This document shows positions 1-8,192 of a stretch of 64,000 nt of DNA, piece by piece. How positions within the stretch are numbered: position 1 is the stretch's first letter; each line of letters begins with the position of its first letter. This DNA comes from CAVQMB01 sp963713445 (GTDB lineage Bacteria > Pseudomonadota > Gammaproteobacteria > Competibacterales > Competibacteraceae). The position numbers and the translations under genes were made by a program. Location of the stretch: contig CAVQMB010000015.1 of assembly GCA_963713445.1 (NCBI GenBank), positions 62,001-126,000 on the forward strand, given 5' to 3'. Below the pieces are notes generated by a model. The model searched no databases. It was not told the DNA's origin and saw only the letters and a list, made by a program, of their open reading frames with translations.

Positions 1-2
1 CG

Positions 3-560
3 CCCATCGTGCGCCCGGCCTGGAACGATGCGATATTGCTCAAGCGCTTGCTGGACATCGGTACCTGGAATTTTCTGGTACCGTTCGTTCAAACGCCGGA
101 AGAGGCTGCCCGGGCGGTGGCTGCGACTCGCTATCCGCCGGCCGGCATCCGCGGCGTGTCAGTCGTTCAGCGGGGTAACCGCTTCGGCCGGATCAGTGAC
201 TTTTTCGAACGGGCCAACGAGGAAATCTGTCTGCTGGTGCAGATCGAGACCGCAGCGGCTGCGGAACGGGTTACGGAAATCGCGGCCCAGGCCGGGGTCG
301 ATGGCATCTTCGTCGGACCGGCTGATCTGGCCGCCAGTATGGGCCATCTGGGGCACCCGGAACATCCTGAGGTACAGGCGCTGATTCAGACCATCCTGGA
401 GCGCTGTCAGGCAGCCGGTAAACCAGCGGGCATTCTGGCGTTCAGCGAGAATACCGCGCAGCATTATCTCGATGCCGGCTTCGTGTTTGTCGGGGTGGGA
501 TCTGACCTGGGTCTGATGATCCGCGGCGCCGATGCGCTGGCACGGCGTTTCAAGGGCTGA
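3..560 (+). CDS. garL: 2-dehydro-3-deoxyglucarate aldolase family protein (GarL/HpaI type), 5' end outside window
   Basis: Class II pyruvate aldolase of the HpcH/HpaI family. GarL splits 2-keto-3-deoxyglucarate into pyruvate and tartronate semialdehyde in the cytosol. The frame is open from base 3 and lacks the first roughly 70 residues of a family protein of about 256, so the GTG at 9 is internal and not a start. Hallmarks seen are KRLLDIGTWNFLVPFVQT, RYPPAGIRGVSV, the metal-ligand strand LVQIET and VDGIFVGPADLAASMG, where Glu and Asp bind the divalent metal in this family. The similarity I recall is strongest to E. coli GarL. Substrate could also be another 2-keto-3-deoxy acid (HpaI, RhmA or YfaU type), because these paralogues share the motifs. 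A GC-rich hairpin follows the stop. Confidence 0.85.
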   Translation, partial: PIVRPAWNDAILLKRLLDIGTWNFLVPFVQTPEEAARAVAATRYPPAGIRGVSVVQRGNRFGRISDFFERANEEICLLVQIETAAAAERVTEIAAQAGVDGIFVGPADLAASMGHLGHPEHPEVQALIQTILERCQAAGKPAGILAFSENTAQHYLDAGFVFVGVGSDLGLMIRGADALARRFKG

Positions 561-564
561 GACG

Positions 565-584
565 GCCGCCCGTCGGCGGGCGGC
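565..584 (+). terminator. hairpin after garL, possible intrinsic terminator
   Basis: Perfect 8-bp stem GCCGCCCG/CGGGCGGC around a TCGG loop, starting 5 bases after the garL stop. The following bases, ATTCCTT, are only moderately T-rich, so termination may be weak or Rho-assisted. Confidence 0.5.
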
Positions 585-653
585 ATTCCTTGCGGTCAGT
601 CCTCAGGCTGGCGGTCAGCATGATGCACGGCGGCACCGTGATTGCCTTCGACG

Positions 654-950
654 TCAGGGTGTAGCGGCTTTGAGTTCGATCTCGACGAAAGCGATGGGCT
701 CGGCCTCGGTGTTGATCACGTTATGGGCGACGCCGGCCTTGCGGAAATAGCTGCAACCGATTTCGATGTGGCTGATGGTGGCCGTGCCCTGTTCATCGAC
801 GATGCGCAGGTCGGCTGTGTTCACCGGTACCACGATGTAGTCCATGGTGTGACGGTGAAAACCGGTTTCGGCGCCCGGGGCGAACTGCCACCGGGTGACG
901 CGGACCTGATCGTTGTCCAACTGCACGTCGGGCCGGGCTTGTTGTGCCAT
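654..950 (-). CDS. small single-domain cupin protein (BauB-like)
   Basis: A 98-residue single-domain cupin of unknown substrate. The frame is open further upstream, but the ATG at 950 gives MAQQARPDVQLDNDQVRVT, the usual beginning of this family, so I chose it. Cupin motif 1 is visible as PGAETGFHRHTMDYIVVPV with metal-binding histidines, and the second half contains GCSYFRKAGVAHNVIN. The family resembles the small cupin annotated BauB in pseudomonad beta-alanine and polyamine catabolism, but no other bau gene is nearby, so that function is not supported here. It converges with the aldolase gene and stands alone. Confidence 0.7.
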   Translation of the reverse strand: MAQQARPDVQLDNDQVRVTRWQFAPGAETGFHRHTMDYIVVPVNTADLRIVDEQGTATISHIEIGCSYFRKAGVAHNVINTEAEPIAFVEIELKAATP

Positions 951-1054
951 TTTGAGTGACTCTTCAGCTATCCAGATCGGTTCTATTGAAGCGGCGACGG
1001 CTGTTGCCGTCAAGCGGCTTGTGCCCACCGGTCGCTGCGGCCAGTGGGCATCGC

Positions 1055-1783
1055 TCAATCGGGCCAGGCCCGCGCCTGGCGGGTTAGATCGATCAACCGG
1101 CTGTGCTGGTTGCCTTCGGCATCAAAGTTGTCGGCCTCCAGCCAGTGTTCGAAGGCCTGCTTCAGGCTTGGCCATTCACGATCGATGATGGAAAACCAGG
1201 CAGTGTCGCGGTTGCGGTTCTTGTAAATTGTGGCCTGGCGGAAAATGCCTTCGAACAGGAAGCCGAGTCGTCGGGCGGCGTTGCGCGAGCCGGCGTTGAG
1301 TGCATCGCACTTCCATTCGTAGCGGCGGTAGCCAAGCTCCTCGAATACCCGCTGCATCATCAGATACATCGCCTCGGTGGCGGCTCGGGTACGTTGCAGT
1401 CGCGGCGAGTAGTTGATATGGCCGACCTCGATGACGCCGCTCGCGGGAGTAATACGCAGGTAGCTGGCAACGCCCACGGCCTGGCCGGTCTGCAGGTCCA
1501 CGATGGCATGGAACAGTGGATCGTCGCTGTGCTGGTAGCCTGCCAGCCAGGTGCGGTAGTCGTTCAGTGTTGAAAACGGCCCGTAGGGCAGGTAGGTCCA
1601 TAGGCGCCCCTCGTTATCGCTGCTATTGGCGGCATAAAGATCGCCGGCGTGACGTTCGACGTCGAGAGGTTCGACCCGGCAATAGTGGCCATTCATGGCG
1701 CTGCGTGGTGGGTGGCGGCACGGCTGCCAGTGGCCGAGGGGGAATCCGACCGGTTGGCTTAGGTGATTGTGATGGTCATTCAT
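1055..1783 (-). CDS. GNAT family N-acetyltransferase (RimJ/RimL type)
   Basis: A 242-residue member of the RimJ/RimL branch of GNAT acetyltransferases, which move acetyl from acetyl-CoA to an amino group. After a proline-rich lead (PVGFPLGHWQPCRHPPRS) come NGHYCRVEPLDVERHAGDLYAA, then GVASYLRI, VIEVGHINYSPRLQRTRAATEAMYLMMQRVFEELGYRR with the acetyl-CoA loop (LQRTRAATEA), and WKCDALNAGSRNAARRLGF. The full-length start is kept because the proline-rich lead is common in this subgroup, although no clear ribosome site precedes it; the ATG at 1696 is an alternative. Substrate cannot be told from sequence. The stop lies about 100 bases upstream of the cupin start on the same strand. Confidence 0.85.
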   Translation of the reverse strand: MNDHHNHLSQPVGFPLGHWQPCRHPPRSAMNGHYCRVEPLDVERHAGDLYAANSSDNEGRLWTYLPYGPFSTLNDYRTWLAGYQHSDDPLFHAIVDLQTGQAVGVASYLRITPASGVIEVGHINYSPRLQRTRAATEAMYLMMQRVFEELGYRRYEWKCDALNAGSRNAARRLGFLFEGIFRQATIYKNRNRDTAWFSIIDREWPSLKQAFEHWLEADNFDAEGNQHSRLIDLTRQARAWPD

Positions 1784-2040
1784 TGTGGCAGTATTGCTGC
1801 AGGTAGCCGGGCATCAATCATCATTGAACTCGCCAGCGTATGCAAATTGCAGATGTCGGCATGACGTTGTCCTGTGTGCGAATTCTGGCCGCTATTGCTA
1901 TGAGTTGCAGGTGATAGAATACCCGTTCTTTGGCACGCGGCATCCGATGCGGCGCTGGAGTGGCCAGTAACCTATGTCCGTCCTGCTTTAGGGCAGGCGC
2001 GGCAATCGCCAAGCACCAAGCACTACCGGAGTAACCGTTA

Positions 2041-3648
2041 ATGGCGTATTTCACCTCCAACCCCTACCCAATGTCGCGGGAGCCTGTATATGCGACTAGC
2101 GGCGTAGTAGCGACCTCGCAGCCACTGGCATCCCAGGCGGGTCTCCACATCCTGCGCTCGGGTGGCAACGCGGTCGACGCGGCGATTGCGACGGCGGCCG
2201 CGTTGACGGTGGTGGAGCCAACCTCCAACGGGTTGGGTTCAGATGCTTTCGCGCTGATCTGGGCGGACGACGAGTTGCATGGCATCAACGGCTCCGGCCG
2301 GGCGCCGGCCGGTCTCAACCGCGAGGCGGTGGTGGGCCACGGTCACGCTGCCATGCCGATCTATGGCTGGCTATCGGTGACCGTGCCCGGTGCGGTCCGG
2401 TTGTGGGCTGATGCGCACGAGCGGTTCGGCCGGTTGCCGTTCGCCGAGGTGCTGGCGCCGGCCATTCACTACGCCCGTCACGGTTTTCCGCTGTCGCCGG
2501 TACTGGCGATGTACTGGCAGCGTGCGGCGGCCGATTACGGTGAGCAACCGGGTGCCGAGTTCGATGGCTGGCGCCAGGTGTTTATGCCTAACGGGTTTCG
2601 GCCCAGCGCCGGCACGTTGTGGCATAGCGAGGGGCATGCCCGGACGCTGGAAGCGATTGCCCGCTCGCGGGCGGAAGCGTTCTACTCCGGCGAGGTTGCG
2701 GCTGCTATCGAGGCTTACGCGCGTGCCACCGGCGGTTTATTGCGCCGCGACGACCTTGCGGCGCATCGCAGTGAATGGGTGCAGCCGATCTCAGCTCGCT
2801 ATCGCGGGCATGAGATCTGGGAGATCCCCCCTAACAACCAGGGTTTGGCAGCGCTCGAGGCGCTGCGGATTCTGGACGGCCTGACGCTGCCAGCGACCCG
2901 CGACACGGTCGCGGGTCTGCATTTGCAGATCGAAGCGATGAAGTTGGCGTTTGAAGACAGCTTCCGCCACATCGGCGACCCGGCGCATGTCGATGTGCCG
3001 GTTGAAAAGCTGCTGAGCGCTGCGCACTGCGCCGAATTGCGTGACCGTATCGGCAAGCATGCGCTCATGCCGAGCTACACCCGCCCCTTCGCCAGCGACA
3101 CGGTCTATCTGTGCAGTGCCGACAGCGATGGCATGATGGTGAGTTTCATCCAGTCCAACTTCCACGGCTTCGGCAGCGGCGTGGTGGTGCCGGAATATGG
3201 ACTGTCAATGCAGAACCGTGGCTACAACTTCACGCTCGAGCCCGGTCATCCCAACGAGCTTAAACCCGGCAAGCGGCCGTATCACACCATCATGCCCGGT
3301 TTTCTCAGTCGTGATGATGGCAAGCCGCTCGGCCCCTTCGGTGTGATGGGCGGGTTCATGCAGCCCCAGGGGCATGTTCAGATGGTGGTCAACACGATCG
3401 ATTATCAGATGAATCCGCAGACCGCGCTGGATGCACCGCGCTGGTCATGGAGCCATGACCGGGCGGTACGGGTCGAGCCTACCCTGCCAGTGCACCTGAT
3501 GAGTGGTCTGGGCAAGCGCGGTCATGACATCAGCGTTGGCCCTGATGGCTCCGGCTTTGGTCGCGGCCAGATCATCTGGCGGCGGGCCGACGGGGTTTAT
3601 GAGGCCGGCTCGGACAGCCGGACCGACGGCCAGGTGGCAGCCTTCTGA
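2041..3648 (+). CDS. gamma-glutamyltransferase family protein, cytosolic (YwrD-like)
   Basis: Ntn-hydrolase of the gamma-glutamyltranspeptidase family, 535 residues, which self-cleaves before a threonine that becomes the nucleophile. The expected nucleophile is Thr354 in SDTVYLCSADSDG. Also present are SGGNAVDAAIA near residue 40, NGSGRAP with the substrate-binding Arg at 87, QSNFHGFGSG after the cleavage site and KRPYHTIMPG. There is no signal peptide, unlike periplasmic Ggt, and the motif pattern fits the cytosolic YwrD or cephalosporin-acylase-like branch, so glutathione may not be the substrate. The gene stands alone and converges with cca; the stop codons are 12 bases apart inside a small hairpin. 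Confidence 0.88.
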   Translation: MAYFTSNPYPMSREPVYATSGVVATSQPLASQAGLHILRSGGNAVDAAIATAAALTVVEPTSNGLGSDAFALIWADDELHGINGSGRAPAGLNREAVVGHGHAAMPIYGWLSVTVPGAVRLWADAHERFGRLPFAEVLAPAIHYARHGFPLSPVLAMYWQRAAADYGEQPGAEFDGWRQVFMPNGFRPSAGTLWHSEGHARTLEAIARSRAEAFYSGEVAAAIEAYARATGGLLRRDDLAAHRSEWVQPISARYRGHEIWEIPPNNQGLAALEALRILDGLTLPATRDTVAGLHLQIEAMKLAFEDSFRHIGDPAHVDVPVEKLLSAAHCAELRDRIGKHALMPSYTRPFASDTVYLCSADSDGMMVSFIQSNFHGFGSGVVVPEYGLSMQNRGYNFTLEPGHPNELKPGKRPYHTIMPGFLSRDDGKPLGPFGVMGGFMQPQGHVQMVVNTIDYQMNPQTALDAPRWSWSHDRAVRVEPTLPVHLMSGLGKRGHDISVGPDGSGFGRGQIIWRRADGVYEAGSDSRTDGQVAAF

Positions 3649-3664
3649 GTCCACGCTGACTCAG
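3645..3664. terminator. small hairpin between convergent stops
   Basis: CTGAGTC/GACTCAG, a 7-bp perfect stem with a 6-base loop (CACGCT), contains the stop codons of both convergent genes. There is no T-run on either side, so it is at best a weak bidirectional terminator. Confidence 0.3.
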
Positions 3665-4929
3665 TCGCGGCTGTTGAGCCGTTCACGAATTGCATCGAGC
3701 CGTGCCTGGTGTACCGCCTCGGCCATCGCCGGGCCCTGCAGACCCTGGGCCGCCAAGGCCCGGGCGTCGATTGCGGCGGCGGCAGTGCGCAAGCGCTGCA
3801 ACCAGCCGGCTTGCGGGTAGGCCTGTTGCGACAGGCCGCTGCGGCCGCGGGCATCACATTCGCAGGCCAGCAGGAACTGATCAAAGCGCTGCGCTCGGCG
3901 GAACGCGTCGCAGCGTTCCAGCAGAGCGAGCAAGGTTGGAGGGCGCAGTTCGCCGGCGCGATGGCACAGCAGGTGGAATTCGGTTACCAGCAGCGCCAGA
4001 TCGCGGTAGGCTTTCGGTACCTTGAGTCGGGTACACAAGGCACGCACCAGCGGCACACCGCGCTGTTCATGGCCGCGATGACTGGGCCATTGATCAGGTG
4101 GCGTGACCGCTTTGCCCAGATCATGTACCAGCACCGCGAACCGGACTGGAGCGTCGGCCTGCAGGCGTACGCTCTGAGCCAGTGCCAGCATGGTGTGCAC
4201 GCCGGTATCGATTTCCGGATGATAGTGTGGAGGCTGGGGTATACCGTAGAGGCGATCGACTTCCGGGAACAACCGCGCCAGCGCACCACATTCGCGCAGG
4301 ACCTCGAAGAACCGTTGTGGGTCGGCTTCCATCAGGGCCCGCTGGGTTTCCGCCCAGACCCGTTCGGGTACCAGGGCATCAACCTCGCCGGCGGCTACCA
4401 TGCGACGCATCAGTGTCAGCGTGTCGTCAGCGACGCGAAAGCCGAGCCGGTGATAACGAGCGGCGAAGCGGGCCAGTCTCAGGACACGCACCGGGTCTTC
4501 GGCGAACGCGGGTGAAACATGACGCAGCCAGCGCTGTTCCAGGTCACGGCGGCCACCATAGGGGTCAATCAACCCGCCGTCCGGCCCGCGGGCCATGGCA
4601 TTGATGGTCAGATCGCGGCGGGCCAGATCCTGTTCCAGGGTGACGTCCGGTGCGGCATAAACATCGAATCCGTGATAGCCGGCTGCGGTCTTGCGCTCGG
4701 TGCGGGCCAGAGCATATTCTTCGTGACTCTGTGGGTGCAGAAATACCGGGAAATCCTTGCCGACCGGGTGATAGCCCAGCGCCAGCATCTGTTCGGGGGT
4801 GGCGCCCACCACCACCCAGTCGTGGTCCTGCACCGCACGTCCCAGGAGTTCATCGCGCACCGCACCGCCGACCACGTAGGCCTTCAGGGGTGTTGAATCG
4901 GGTTTATCAGTATCAGCTGATTGCTGCAT
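3661..4929 (-). CDS. cca: tRNA nucleotidyltransferase (CCA-adding enzyme) with HD domain
   Basis: Adds or repairs the 3'-terminal CCA of tRNAs in the cytosol. The N-terminal nucleotidyltransferase domain shows YVVGGAVRDELLG and the catalytic Asp pair in QDHDWVVVG, followed by RRDLTINAMA and DPYGGRRDLEQRWLRHVS. The C-terminal half carries an HD phosphohydrolase domain (HPEIDTGVHTMLAL, VLVHDLGKA), as in the E. coli enzyme, which adds phosphatase and phosphodiesterase activities. I use the ATG at 4929 (422 residues), preceded by GGATGAG; ATGs at 4944 and 4968 are also in frame. The start overlaps the start of the divergent lipoprotein gene by two bases. Confidence 0.93.
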   Translation of the reverse strand: MQQSADTDKPDSTPLKAYVVGGAVRDELLGRAVQDHDWVVVGATPEQMLALGYHPVGKDFPVFLHPQSHEEYALARTERKTAAGYHGFDVYAAPDVTLEQDLARRDLTINAMARGPDGGLIDPYGGRRDLEQRWLRHVSPAFAEDPVRVLRLARFAARYHRLGFRVADDTLTLMRRMVAAGEVDALVPERVWAETQRALMEADPQRFFEVLRECGALARLFPEVDRLYGIPQPPHYHPEIDTGVHTMLALAQSVRLQADAPVRFAVLVHDLGKAVTPPDQWPSHRGHEQRGVPLVRALCTRLKVPKAYRDLALLVTEFHLLCHRAGELRPPTLLALLERCDAFRRAQRFDQFLLACECDARGRSGLSQQAYPQAGWLQRLRTAAAAIDARALAAQGLQGPAMAEAVHQARLDAIRERLNSRD

Positions 4930-5980
4930 GAATATGGTGCTCATCCTGCTGTTGCTGGCGGTTACCACCTTGCTCGGTGGTTGTGGCCAGCTGTCCTATT
5001 ACAATCAGGCTATCACAGGCCAGTGGCGGCTTCTGGAGGCGCGCGAGCCCGTTGCGCAATTGCTGGCCGAACCCGACCTTAACCCGCTGCTGCGCAGACG
5101 TTTACGGCTGGCTCATCAGTTGCGTGACTTTGCCAGTCGGCGGCTGGATCTGTCAGACAATGGCAGCTATCGCAGCTACGTGGCACTGGACCGTCCCTAT
5201 GTGGTGTGGAACGTATTCGCTGCACCGGAATTCTCGGTCCAGCCGTATCGCTGGTGCTATCTGGTAATCGGCTGCGCCAGCTACCGCGGCTACTATCATC
5301 ACGCGGCTGCCCGGCGCGAAGCCGAGCGGATGCACCAACGCGGTTACGATGTCTTCGTGGCAGGCATTCCCGCCTACTCGACCCTGGGATGGTTCGCTGA
5401 TCCCCTGCTCAGTTCGTTCATCTCCTGGCCTCAAGGCCTGTTGGCTGAGCTGATGTTCCACGAACTAGCGCATCAGAAAGTGTACGTGGACAACGACACG
5501 TCGTTCAACGAATCGTTCGCCACAGCGGTCGGTGAGTTGGGTGCCGCACGCTGGTTGCATGGCAAACCCTGGGCATTGAAGGTTTATCGGCGCTACAAGG
5601 GTTACCAGCAGGACTTCCAGAGCTTGATGGCCCGCGGGCGGCAGCAATTGACCGCACTTTACGCCAGCGGCTTGCCGCCCACCCGGATGCGATTACGTAA
5701 GGCGCAGGAACTGGCTGCCTTGTATCGCGACTACAGGCGGCTCAAGCGCAGTCGCTGGGACGGCTTCAGCGGGTACGACCGCTGGGTGGGTGAGGGATTC
5801 AACAATGCCAAGATCGCCAGTCTGCAGCCGTATACGGAATTCGTGCCGGCGTTCAAGGCATTGTTCCACCGTCAGCACAATGATTTTCGGTCATTCTACC
5901 GGGCCGTTGCCAGACTGGCGGCGCTGCCCAAGAGTGATCGCCACCAGCGTCTGCGCGAACTCATGATCAGCGTCGGCTGA
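4928..5980 (+). CDS. lipoprotein aminopeptidase-like zinc metalloprotease (DUF2265/Aminopep family)
   Basis: A 350-residue predicted lipoprotein. Residues 1-19 form a hydrophobic signal ending in the lipobox LGGC, so the mature protein should be lipidated and periplasm-facing. The zinc-protease motif HELAHQ lies in LLAELMFHELAHQKVYVDNDTSFNESFATAVGELG, where the later Glu of NESFAT is the likely third zinc ligand. This is the proteobacterial family named predicted aminopeptidase (Pfam Aminopep), whose substrate is not established to my knowledge. Tyr- and Arg-rich sequence surrounds the motif. The first ATG overlaps the cca start on the other strand; the ATG two codons later would avoid this. 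The 3' end overlaps the next gene by 14 bases, convergently. Confidence 0.85.
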   Translation: MNMVLILLLLAVTTLLGGCGQLSYYNQAITGQWRLLEAREPVAQLLAEPDLNPLLRRRLRLAHQLRDFASRRLDLSDNGSYRSYVALDRPYVVWNVFAAPEFSVQPYRWCYLVIGCASYRGYYHHAAARREAERMHQRGYDVFVAGIPAYSTLGWFADPLLSSFISWPQGLLAELMFHELAHQKVYVDNDTSFNESFATAVGELGAARWLHGKPWALKVYRRYKGYQQDFQSLMARGRQQLTALYASGLPPTRMRLRKAQELAALYRDYRRLKRSRWDGFSGYDRWVGEGFNNAKIASLQPYTEFVPAFKALFHRQHNDFRSFYRAVARLAALPKSDRHQRLRELMISVG

Positions 5981-6917
5981 GACGACGGTAGCTGCTGTAC
6001 TGCACGTTCCGGTCACCGGCGCCGAACTGGCGCGGCAGCACCGATTCAACGGACTTGGCAAGGATACCCAGCGCAGCGAGGCCGTCCGAGCTGCAGACGC
6101 TGTCAACCTGCAGCGACTGGTAGTTGTCGGTGGTGAAAATCTGACCCGGTAGCCGTTCGAAGATACGGGCCTGCAGGCGGGCCAGGCCATCCGGGAGATC
6201 GATGATCAGGCGCGGCCGGTCGATTAGCTTGGCCGTGTAGCGCACCAGTTCCCTGAGGGTGTAGGTTCGCGGGCCGCACAACTCGTAGCGTTGGCCGGTG
6301 CTCGCCGGGTCGGTCAGCGTCTGCACGAACGCCTGCACCACGTCCTCGACGAAGACTGGTGCGAACCGCGCGCCGGGGCAGGCGAGGGGCAGCACAGGGG
6401 CAAGTCGCAGCATGCTGGCAAAGCGATTGAAGAAGTTGTCACCGGGGCCGAAGATGATCGACGGCCGGAAGCTGGTTACCAACAAGCCCTGTTCAGCACC
6501 GGCGTGGGCGGCGTCTTCGCCGGCGCCTTTGGTTTTCAGGTATTGGCTGGGTCCGTGTTCGGCGTCAGCGTTAAGCGCGCTCATGTGCAGATAACGGCGG
6601 ATGCCGGCCTGCTGACAGGCGGCTACGATATTGGCCGGCAGTTCGACGTGGGCGGCCTGGAACGCGGCTGCGCTGCCGTTGAGAATCCCGATCAGATTGA
6701 TCACGGCCTGGCAGCCGCTGAATCGGGCCGCCAGTGTCTCACTGCTCAGATCGTCGACGCTCTGCAGTTCCACGTCGGGCAGGACCAGCAATTCGCGGCG
6801 GCGATGGGGGTGGCGGCTCAGTACCCGGACCCGATAGCCGTCATTGGCCAGTCGTGGGACCAGATGGCTGCCGACGAAGCCGGTGCCGCCCAGGACGCAG
6901 ATTTTGTCGATTCTCAT
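5967..6917 (-). CDS. NAD(P)-binding protein, complex I NDUFA9 subunit family
   Basis: Atypical short-chain dehydrogenase of 316 residues with an N-terminal Rossmann fold: KICVLGGTGFVGSHLVPRLANDG binds the dinucleotide and VINLIGILNG follows strand 4. It matches bacterial proteins named after the mitochondrial complex I accessory subunit NDUFA9. In bacteria these are free-standing proteins, often near cca or related housekeeping genes, and their reaction is unknown. The usual catalytic Tyr-x3-Lys is represented only loosely (SQYLKTKG). It is convergent with the lipoprotein gene and divergent from the CoA-binding protein gene. Confidence 0.8.
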   Translation of the reverse strand: MRIDKICVLGGTGFVGSHLVPRLANDGYRVRVLSRHPHRRRELLVLPDVELQSVDDLSSETLAARFSGCQAVINLIGILNGSAAAFQAAHVELPANIVAACQQAGIRRYLHMSALNADAEHGPSQYLKTKGAGEDAAHAGAEQGLLVTSFRPSIIFGPGDNFFNRFASMLRLAPVLPLACPGARFAPVFVEDVVQAFVQTLTDPASTGQRYELCGPRTYTLRELVRYTAKLIDRPRLIIDLPDGLARLQARIFERLPGQIFTTDNYQSLQVDSVCSSDGLAALGILAKSVESVLPRQFGAGDRNVQYSSYRRLSRR

Positions 6918-7060
6918 CGGGATTTTCAGCCCTTGCTATCAGCGCGTGAAGTGACCATGCTGCCCTTGGAGTCGGGCGGCGTTATTATAGCGGCTTGTAG
7001 CGGCGAGGTTCGAGTTCCGGCGATGTGCCGCGTGATGATCCCGAGATTTGCGATACTGTC

Positions 7061-7537
7061 ATGACTGATACTAACGATATCCCGACGCTGCGCCGTATTT
7101 TGAAGCAAAGCCGGGTGGTCGCCGTGGTAGGCCTGTCGGCGAACTGGTACCGGCCCAGCTATTTTGCCGCCAAGTACCTGCAGGAGCACGGCTACCGGAT
7201 TATTCCGGTCAACCCGGGGCACCAGGAAATTCTGGGCGAGCGCTGTTATCCGGAACTGGCGGCGATCCCGGAGGCGATCGATGTCGTGGACTGCTTCCGC
7301 CGCGGCGAAGAGATTCCGGCACTGGCTGAGCAGGCCATTGCCGTCGGTGCCCGGGTGCTGTGGCTGCAACTCGGCGTAATCAATACCGCGGCCAGCGAGC
7401 GTGCGCGTACAGCCGGGCTCGACGTGGTGGTTGACCGCTGCATGAAGATTGAACATGCGCGGCTGTTTGGCGGGCTCAACTGGGCCGGTGTCAACACCCG
7501 GGTGATATCGGCCAAGCGGCCGTTGTGGTTAGCCTGA
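7061..7537 (+). CDS. CoA-binding domain protein (YccU-like)
   Basis: A 158-residue protein consisting only of a CoA_binding (succinyl-CoA synthetase-like Rossmann) domain: VVAVVGLSANWYRPSYFAAKYLQEHGYRIIPVNPG, then VVDCFRRGEEIPALAEQAI, VLWLQLGV and the C-terminal VVVDRCMKIEHARL, the signature ending of the YccU family. The family's partner and reaction are unknown. I start at the ATG at 7061 because the homologous region begins there; an in-frame ATG at 7025 would add 12 unmatched residues. The 3' end is followed closely by csaA on the same strand, suggesting co-transcription. Confidence 0.85.
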   Translation: MTDTNDIPTLRRILKQSRVVAVVGLSANWYRPSYFAAKYLQEHGYRIIPVNPGHQEILGERCYPELAAIPEAIDVVDCFRRGEEIPALAEQAIAVGARVLWLQLGVINTAASERARTAGLDVVVDRCMKIEHARLFGGLNWAGVNTRVISAKRPLWLA

Positions 7538-7557
7538 GGACCGACGGGGAGTTGCTG

Positions 7558-7899
7558 TTGAAGTCGTTGATTTCCTGGGATCAGTTCGAGGCGGTGGAAT
7601 TGCGGGTCGGCACGGTAGTCATGGCCGAACCATTTCCCGAAGCGCGCAAACCGGCCTACAAGATCACCGTGGATTTCGGCCCCGAGGTAGGCCGGCTTCG
7701 GACTAGTGCACAGATCACCGAGCTATACCCGCCGGACGAACTGATCGGCCGTCAGGTGGTGGGCGTGGTCAATTTCCCCGCCAAGCAGATCGGACCGATC
7801 CGCTCAGAGTTTCTACTGGCCGGTTTCTATCGCGATGATGGCGCCGTGGTGCTGGCCATTCCGGAACAGCCGGTGCCGAACGGTGCCAAGCTCGGCTGA
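7558..7899 (+). CDS. csaA: tRNA-binding chaperone-like protein CsaA
   Basis: Homodimeric OB-fold protein of the tRNA_bind family. In Bacillus subtilis CsaA binds tRNA and shows chaperone activity linked to protein export. The 113-residue product has the family pattern throughout: FEAVELRVGTVVMAEPFPEARKPAYKITVDFG, TSAQITELY, GRQVVGVVNFPAKQIGPIRSEFLLAGF and the ending PNGAKLG. The start chosen is TTG at 7558, because GGGGAG lies six bases upstream and it fits the family's N-terminus; the GTG at 7525, inside the preceding gene, would add 11 residues. It probably shares a transcript with the CoA-binding protein gene. Confidence 0.9.
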   Translation: MKSLISWDQFEAVELRVGTVVMAEPFPEARKPAYKITVDFGPEVGRLRTSAQITELYPPDELIGRQVVGVVNFPAKQIGPIRSEFLLAGFYRDDGAVVLAIPEQPVPNGAKLG

Positions 7900-8058
7900 C
7901 GCGCTGCTAGCGGCTCAGGTGGAGGCCGCATATGCGTCGCGCCTTGCCTTTGGTCGGGTCGTAATAGTCGGATTCTGACTCAGCGGATAACGTCATCCAA
8001 TCCGCCAGACACCCCTGCCGGAACCGTCTGCAGTGTTGTGTGAACACCTTTTGGGATG

Positions 8059-8107
8059 TTGATGCTGATCAATCAATGGAAAAGACAAGAATCATATAAT
8101 TACAAAC
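8059..8107 (+). promoter_or_regulatory. class II FNR/DNR-type promoter upstream of tetR
   Basis: A perfect FNR/DNR box, TTGAT-GCTG-ATCAA (8059-8072), is followed by a perfect -10 hexamer TATAAT at 8095-8100. The box centre (8065.5) lies at -41.5 relative to a start near 8107, exactly the geometry of FNR class II activation. No good -35 hexamer is needed or seen. Confidence 0.65.
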
Positions 8108-8112
8108 TGTTA

Positions 8113-8133
8113 AGTCCGAAGTTGTTTCAGACT
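8113..8133. promoter_or_regulatory. candidate TetR operator
   Basis: Inverted repeat AGTCCGAA-GTTGT-TTCAGACT, seven of eight positions paired, lying just downstream of the predicted transcription start and 59 bases before the TetR start codon. Position and form suit autorepression, but no binding data can be inferred. Confidence 0.35.
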
Positions 8134-8192
8134 ATACGGTTTAGTATTATTTATGTTGACGTGTGATTATAGTTCCAGCCGAGCCAGCAGTC

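Noticed and set aside
6291..7064. Long plus-strand frame opposite the NDUFA9-like gene
   Set aside because: It is antisense to a clear Rossmann-fold gene; high GC content makes such shadow frames common.
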